Part shown: positions 58,032 through 62,040 of the stretch, in pieces
Position numbering within the stretch: position 1 is the stretch's first letter
Layout: each line of letters opens with the position of its first letter
Source: Acidimicrobiales bacterium
GTDB lineage: Bacteria; Actinomycetota; Acidimicrobiia; Acidimicrobiales; Ilumatobacteraceae
DNA length: 62,040 bases
Direction: 5' to 3'
Assembly (NCBI GenBank): GCA_030832455.1
Contig: JAURJB010000003.1
Coordinates: 1 to 62,040 of the forward strand
Program-made: the position numbers and the translations under genes
Notes under the pieces: model-generated
What the model was told of the DNA's origin: nothing
Databases searched by the model: none
Seen by the model: the letters and a program-made list of their open reading frames with translations, nothing else

Positions 58032-60590
58032 ATGAACGTCCCCGAAAAGCCCTCCCTCGACAACCTCGAAACCACACTCATCGAAAAGTGGGAGTCATCG
58101 GGCGTCTACACATTTGACCGAACCGCATCTCGCGACAACGTGTTTGCGATTGATACCCCACCACCCACCGTCAGCGGTTCGTTGCATATGGGACACGTAT
58201 TTAGTTACACCCACACCGACACCGTTGCGCGATTTTGGCGCATGCGCGGCAAGAGCGTGTTCTACCCGATGGGTTGGGACGACAACGGCTTGCCTACCGA
58301 ACGTCGCGTGCAGAATTACTTCGGGGTTTCGTGCGACCCCAATGTTGCCTACGACCCACAATTCACACCACCATTTCGTGGCGATGTTGCAAAGGACCAC
58401 CGAGCGGTAGCAATTTCACGACCAAACTTCATCGAGTTATGTGTTGAGCTCACACATCAAGACGAAAAAGTCTTTGAAGATTTGTTTCGCAGACTTGGGC
58501 TTTCCGTCGATTGGTCGTTGTTGTACACCACCATTAGCGATCACGCACGACGCACAAGCCAAGCAGCATTCATTCGTAACTTGTCGCGTGGCGAGGCATA
58601 TGCGCAAGAAGCGCCCACTCTGTGGGATATTGACTTTGGCACTGCAGTCGCACAGGCCGAACTTGAAGATCGCGAACGACCCGGCGCATACCACTCCATC
58701 AACTTTGCGCGCACCGATGGCTCGGGCATGGTCACCATTGCCACCACTCGCCCAGAGTTGATCCCTGCTTGTGTTGCCCTCGTTGCTCACCCAGACGACC
58801 CGCGCTATCAGCCACTGTTTGGCACAACCTTGCGCACGCCATTGTTTGACGTAGAAGTTCCCGTCGTTGCCCATGAGCTTGCCCAAATCGATAAGGGCAC
58901 TGGCATCGCCATGATTTGTACATTCGGCGATCTCACCGACGTCATTTGGTGGCGTGAACTCAATTTGCCAACGCGTGCAGTCATCGGTCGTGATGGTCGC
59001 ATCGTTGCCGACGTGCCCGACTGGATTACGTCAGCAACAGGAACCACTCACTACGCAGCACTCGCTGGCAAAGGTGTGAAGCAAGCGCAAACCGCAATTG
59101 TCGACATGTTGCGCACAAGCGGTGACATGAACGGTGAACCAGAACCCATCACACACCCTGTCAAGTTTTTTGAAAAAGGTGACCGCCCACTTGAAATCGT
59201 GACCAGCCGCCAGTGGTACATCCGCAACGGTGGTCGTGATGAAGCATTACGAACTGCGCTACTCACGCGTGGTGACGAACTTGCATGGCATCCCGACTTC
59301 ATGAAACATCGCTACACCAACTGGGTGGGCGGCCTCAATGGCGACTGGCTGATTAGCCGGCAGCGCTACTTCGGTGTGCCAATTCCATTGTGGTATCCAC
59401 TTACTGCTGCTGGTGAACCCGAATTCGATCACCCAATCATTCCAAGCGAATCACTCCTTCCTATTGATCCAAGTTCCGATACTCCTGCCGGTTTCACTGA
59501 AGCACAACGCGGAATTGCAGGCGGATTCATGGGCGAACCCGACGTGATGGATACATGGGCGACATCGTCGCTTACTCCACAAATTGCTGGTCGCTGGATC
59601 GATAACCAGCAACTGTTTAACAACATCTTTCCGATGGATGTTCGACCGCAAGCACACGACATCATTCGCACATGGTTATTTGCTACAACCGTCCGCTCGC
59701 ATTTCGAACACAACGTTGCACCATGGAAAAACGCAGCGCTGTCGGGTTGGATTCTCGATCCCGACCGCAAGAAAATGTCGAAATCAAAAGGCAACGTGGT
59801 CACACCAATTGATTTGTTTGAACAATATGGAAGTGATGCAGTTCGCTATTGGGCTGCAAGTGCTCGCCCTGGTGTTGACACTGCATTTAGTGAAGACCAG
59901 ATGAAAGTGGGTCGCAAACTTGCGACCAAGTTGTTAAACGTCACCAAGTTTGTGCTTGGCTTCGGAGAAGCAAACCCCTCTGCAACACCAACCGAGTCGG
60001 TCGACATCGCAATGCTCACTCGACTTGCTGGAGTCATTGATGAAGCAACCACTGCATTTGAAACATACGACTACGCCCGTGCGCTCGAAAAATCTGAATC
60101 GTTCTTTTGGTGGTTCTGCGATGACTATGTCGAGCTCGTGAAGACACGCGCGTATTCAGAAGGTGCGGGTTCAGATTCTGCACGTGCAGCGTTGCAACGC
60201 GCACTCAGCACCCTGCAGCGTTTGTTTGCCCCGCACATTCCATTTGCTACCGAAGAGGTGTGGGGTTGGTGGCAGACCGGAAGCATTCACCGTGCTTCAT
60301 GGCCAACACGCTCAGACTTACTCAGTGGAACAACCGCTACTGACTCTGCCGAAAAACTGCTTGATGCAGTGTGCAATGTATTAGCTGCAATTCGCCGCAC
60401 CAAGACTGAGGCAAAAGTTTCACAACGTGCAGAGATTGAGCATGTACTTGTTCACGCAACGAGCGAACAGATTGCTTTAGTGCAACTTGGACTCGTAGAT
60501 ATTGTGAATGCCGGTGTTGCCGAGACCATTGAGTTTGCCCAGCATTCGAGTGAACAGATCGCAACCGTTGCACGCCTGAAGGCACAATGA
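58032..60590 (+). CDS. valS: Valyl-tRNA synthetase (archaeal/rickettsial-like type)
   Basis: An 852-aa class I synthetase. The HIGH equivalent is 'SGSLHMGHVFSYTHTDT', 'GWDDNGLPTERRVQNYFGVSCDP' follows, the editing domain reads 'ATTRPELIPACVALVAHPDD', and KMSKS is 'RKKMSKSKGNVVTP'. The 'TTRPELxPAC' and 'NGLPTERxVQNYF' variants are those of archaeal and Rickettsia-type ValRS, where common bacterial ones read 'TTRPETMLGD'. The bacterial C-terminal coiled-coil arm seems to be missing: the end 'EHVLVHATSEQIALVQLGLVDIVNAGVAETIEFA' is a short globular piece. The stop overlaps the LCP start by 4 bases. Confidence 0.95.
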   Translation: MNVPEKPSLDNLETTLIEKWESSGVYTFDRTASRDNVFAIDTPPPTVSGSLHMGHVFSYTHTDTVARFWRMRGKSVFYPMGWDDNGLPTERRVQNYFGVSCDPNVAYDPQFTPPFRGDVAKDHRAVAISRPNFIELCVELTHQDEKVFEDLFRRLGLSVDWSLLYTTISDHARRTSQAAFIRNLSRGEAYAQEAPTLWDIDFGTAVAQAELEDRERPGAYHSINFARTDGSGMVTIATTRPELIPACVALVAHPDDPRYQPLFGTTLRTPLFDVEVPVVAHELAQIDKGTGIAMICTFGDLTDVIWWRELNLPTRAVIGRDGRIVADVPDWITSATGTTHYAALAGKGVKQAQTAIVDMLRTSGDMNGEPEPITHPVKFFEKGDRPLEIVTSRQWYIRNGGRDEALRTALLTRGDELAWHPDFMKHRYTNWVGGLNGDWLISRQRYFGVPIPLWYPLTAAGEPEFDHPIIPSESLLPIDPSSDTPAGFTEAQRGIAGGFMGEPDVMDTWATSSLTPQIAGRWIDNQQLFNNIFPMDVRPQAHDIIRTWLFATTVRSHFEHNVAPWKNAALSGWILDPDRKKMSKSKGNVVTPIDLFEQYGSDAVRYWAASARPGVDTAFSEDQMKVGRKLATKLLNVTKFVLGFGEANPSATPTESVDIAMLTRLAGVIDEATTAFETYDYARALEKSESFFWWFCDDYVELVKTRAYSEGAGSDSARAALQRALSTLQRLFAPHIPFATEEVWGWWQTGSIHRASWPTRSDLLSGTTATDSAEKLLDAVCNVLAAIRRTKTEAKVSQRAEIEHVLVHATSEQIALVQLGLVDIVNAGVAETIEFAQHSSEQIATVARLKAQ

Positions 60591-61828
60591 CCAAATACCA
60601 ACGCCCAAAGTCGCACTATGCGGTGCTTATCTTCAATATTGCGATTGCGGCTTCGTTGTTTGTCGTTGGTGCTGGCCTTTTCTATGCCGGCCAACGTTTA
60701 GGTTCACGACAAGTGGTCAGCCTCAACCGTGGTGACAACGTCACCGTTAACGAGGACGCCAACATCACCCCATCTGACCAATGGAATCTCAGTGAAGGCG
60801 ACCTCAATGCCAAGAACTTCTTGCTTACGGGGTCGGACAACGGAAGCTGTGTAGACCCAAATTCGCCTTATGCAGGGGCTTTTGGCGACCGAACATCATT
60901 TGGTGAACGCAGCGACACCATCATGATTATTCGGGTTAGCCCAAAAGACAATCAGGCCGCATTTCTTTCATTTCCGCGTGACTTGTGGGTCAAAATTGCA
61001 GGGTCAACGCGCTCCAACCGGATCAACACCGCATTTGAACGCAATAATCCAAACACACTGGTCGACACGATCTACCAAAATTTTGGGATTCCTATTGACC
61101 ACTACGTCAATGTTGACTTCTGCGCATTTAAAGAAATCGTTGATGCAGTTGGCGGAGTAAGTGTTCCATTTTTACATGAGACTCGCGACAAAAAAACGGG
61201 TCTGTATGTTCCCGGACCAAGTTGCTTTGCATTTACGGGTGACCATGCGCTTGCTTATGTGCGGTCACGATCGGGATATTCCTACTTTGATACCGCAAAA
61301 AATGAGTGGGTTTTTGATGGAACTGCAGACTTAGGTCGCATTAGCCGACAACAAGATTTCATTCGACGAGCCATGCAACGTGCACTTGACAAAGGATCAT
61401 CTAGCCCGCGAGTTGCGAACCAACTACTTAACGCTGCCCTCGAAAATGTCATCACCGACGACCAACTTACACCGACCACTATGTTGCAACTTGCTCAAGC
61501 AATGCGCAACCTTGATACCAGCGGTATTGCTTCGTACACCATTGCTTTTACTGGTCAAATGATTGGCGATCAATCAGTGCTCGTTCCACGAATTCAAAAT
61601 GACAACATGCGCGCGATCCTTGCACTGTTTCAAGGCAAAGCCGGATTCGCAACACCCGCGAACACACCCGAAGCACCAGCCGAAGGGGCAAGTGGCTCAC
61701 TCTTTGTATCAATTGCCATGATCAAGACCATTGGGGCAATCGCAACGCCACCGCCACCACTTCCGATTGTTTCCCCCGAACAAGACACGTATGGTGTCGC
61801 GCCACCAAACGACCCCACCTGTCGTTAA
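60587..61828 (+). CDS. LytR-CpsA-Psr (LCP) family cell-wall glycopolymer ligase
   Basis: A 413-aa membrane protein that transfers polyprenyl-phosphate-linked glycopolymers (arabinogalactan or teichoic-type) to peptidoglycan. An N-terminal helix 'YAVLIFNIAIAASLFVVGAGLFYAG' (about 12-36) anchors the LCP domain: 'GERSDTIMIIRVSPKDNQAAFLSFPRDLWVKIAGSTRSNRINTAFE' carries the catalytic Asp/Arg region, then 'DHYVNVDFCAFKEIVDAVGGVSVPF' and 'GDHALAYVRSRSGY....DLGRISRQQDFIRRAMQRA'. The proline-rich tail has no recognised domain. It is coupled to valS by ATGA. Confidence 0.92.
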   Translation: MTKYQRPKSHYAVLIFNIAIAASLFVVGAGLFYAGQRLGSRQVVSLNRGDNVTVNEDANITPSDQWNLSEGDLNAKNFLLTGSDNGSCVDPNSPYAGAFGDRTSFGERSDTIMIIRVSPKDNQAAFLSFPRDLWVKIAGSTRSNRINTAFERNNPNTLVDTIYQNFGIPIDHYVNVDFCAFKEIVDAVGGVSVPFLHETRDKKTGLYVPGPSCFAFTGDHALAYVRSRSGYSYFDTAKNEWVFDGTADLGRISRQQDFIRRAMQRALDKGSSSPRVANQLLNAALENVITDDQLTPTTMLQLAQAMRNLDTSGIASYTIAFTGQMIGDQSVLVPRIQNDNMRAILALFQGKAGFATPANTPEAPAEGASGSLFVSIAMIKTIGAIATPPPPLPIVSPEQDTYGVAPPNDPTCR

Positions 61829-62040
61829 TCAAGCACTCTGCGCATTGCGTCGGGGACATCGCTTGGCCCACTGACCGTCGTAAAACGTGCGCCAACCGCA
61901 TCTGCAAACACTCGCGCTTCGGCGTCGTCATCACACGGAGCGATCACCACGAGTTCATCTAATGATCGAGCAGCAGCACGAGCGTCGCCAACGGCGTTTT
62001 GAGTTCGTGGGTCGCTGCCGCCAAGAATCGATCTTGGGCG
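61829..62040 (-). CDS. C-terminal part of an unidentified protein (5' end off window)
   Basis: On the minus strand an open frame of about 70 codons runs in from the right edge and ends at TGA 61829-61831, directly after the LCP stop. It reads 'RPRSILGGSDPRTQNAVGDARAAARSLDELVVIAPCDDDAEARVFADAVGARFTTVSGPSDVPDAMRRVL'. The protein-like composition and tight convergent spacing suggest a real gene. I do not recognise the family. In mycobacteria the LCP gene is next to a TIGR03089 gene, which could be compared. Confidence 0.55.

Noticed and set aside
1-62040. CRISPR arrays, insertion sequences, prophage or integrase genes
   Set aside because: No regularly spaced repeats, transposase motifs, terminal inverted repeats or phage genes were seen; base and codon usage look even along the window.

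Overview
The window is a compact, almost gap-free piece of an actinobacterial chromosome of intermediate GC content. The lineage call rests on two WhiB proteins, a RegX3/PhoU/PPK/PPX phosphate block, two F420-type flavin/deazaflavin enzymes, DrrAB-type ABC genes, a gram-positive-type ferrochelatase and a DUF2342 protein. The motif 'RRWRHPSEL' ahead of a membrane anchor is one I associate with Acidimicrobiia, so a freshwater or marine Ilumatobacteraceae-like organism is my best inference. It is not proven from this window.

Layout. 1-3100 (minus): alpha/beta hydrolase, lgt, gatC and the 5' part of gatA. 3166-8854 (plus): an M48 peptidase, then hemE-hemH-hemG/Y-lnt, in which three of the genes are joined by 4-base overlaps. 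8892-12599: a glycosyltransferase, a methyltransferase, an alpha/alpha-toroid protein and a convergent second methyltransferase, probably a surface glycan or lipid pathway. 12656-17354: TesB thioesterase, mreB, a small membrane protein, moaE, a degenerate HtrA-like protein and a DUF2342 protein. 17351-25664: an MFS protein, regX3-phoU-ppk, an 88-aa protein, whiB, ppx, tatA, an FtcD-like protein and a second whiB. 25784-29731: a VWA protein and its AAA+ partner, separated by an oppositely oriented class III nucleotidyl cyclase. 29790-38750: SDR, peroxiredoxin, a MacB/LolD-type ABC pair, F420/PPOX enzyme, an Fpg/Nei-like protein, NUDIX, DoxX and an aldehyde dehydrogenase. 38754-48818: 2OG oxygenase, MFS, acyl-CoA dehydrogenase, Ddn-like enzyme, SDR, SRPBCC, pyrophosphatase, EngB, an eroded Gfo/Idh pseudogene, MFS, thioesterase and sulfatase. 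48815-62040: GH3 beta-glucosidase, SDR, a threonine dehydrogenase stub, DrrAB, acyl-CoA dehydrogenase, a structured non-coding gap, MFS, cysS, valS, an LCP protein and a partial CDS.

Regulatory logic. About half of the transcription units show a TANNNT hexamer exactly 6 (sometimes 7-9) bases before the ATG/GTG, with no Shine-Dalgarno sequence. This is the signature of leaderless transcripts. I used it to choose several starts (moaE, the HtrA-like gene, engB, ppa, the AAA+ gene). Both gene remnants still carry this promoter.

Most notable observations. An Fpg/Nei-family protein has Arg in place of the catalytic Pro2. Lnt has Ser in place of its nucleophilic Cys. An HtrA-like membrane protein has lost its His and Asp but kept its Ser. 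Two genes are caught at different stages of deletion. A perfect inverted repeat overlaps the promoter of an acyl-CoA dehydrogenase. A roughly 200-base hairpin-rich intergenic region contains no gene. I saw no tRNA, rRNA, CRISPR array, insertion sequence or prophage.
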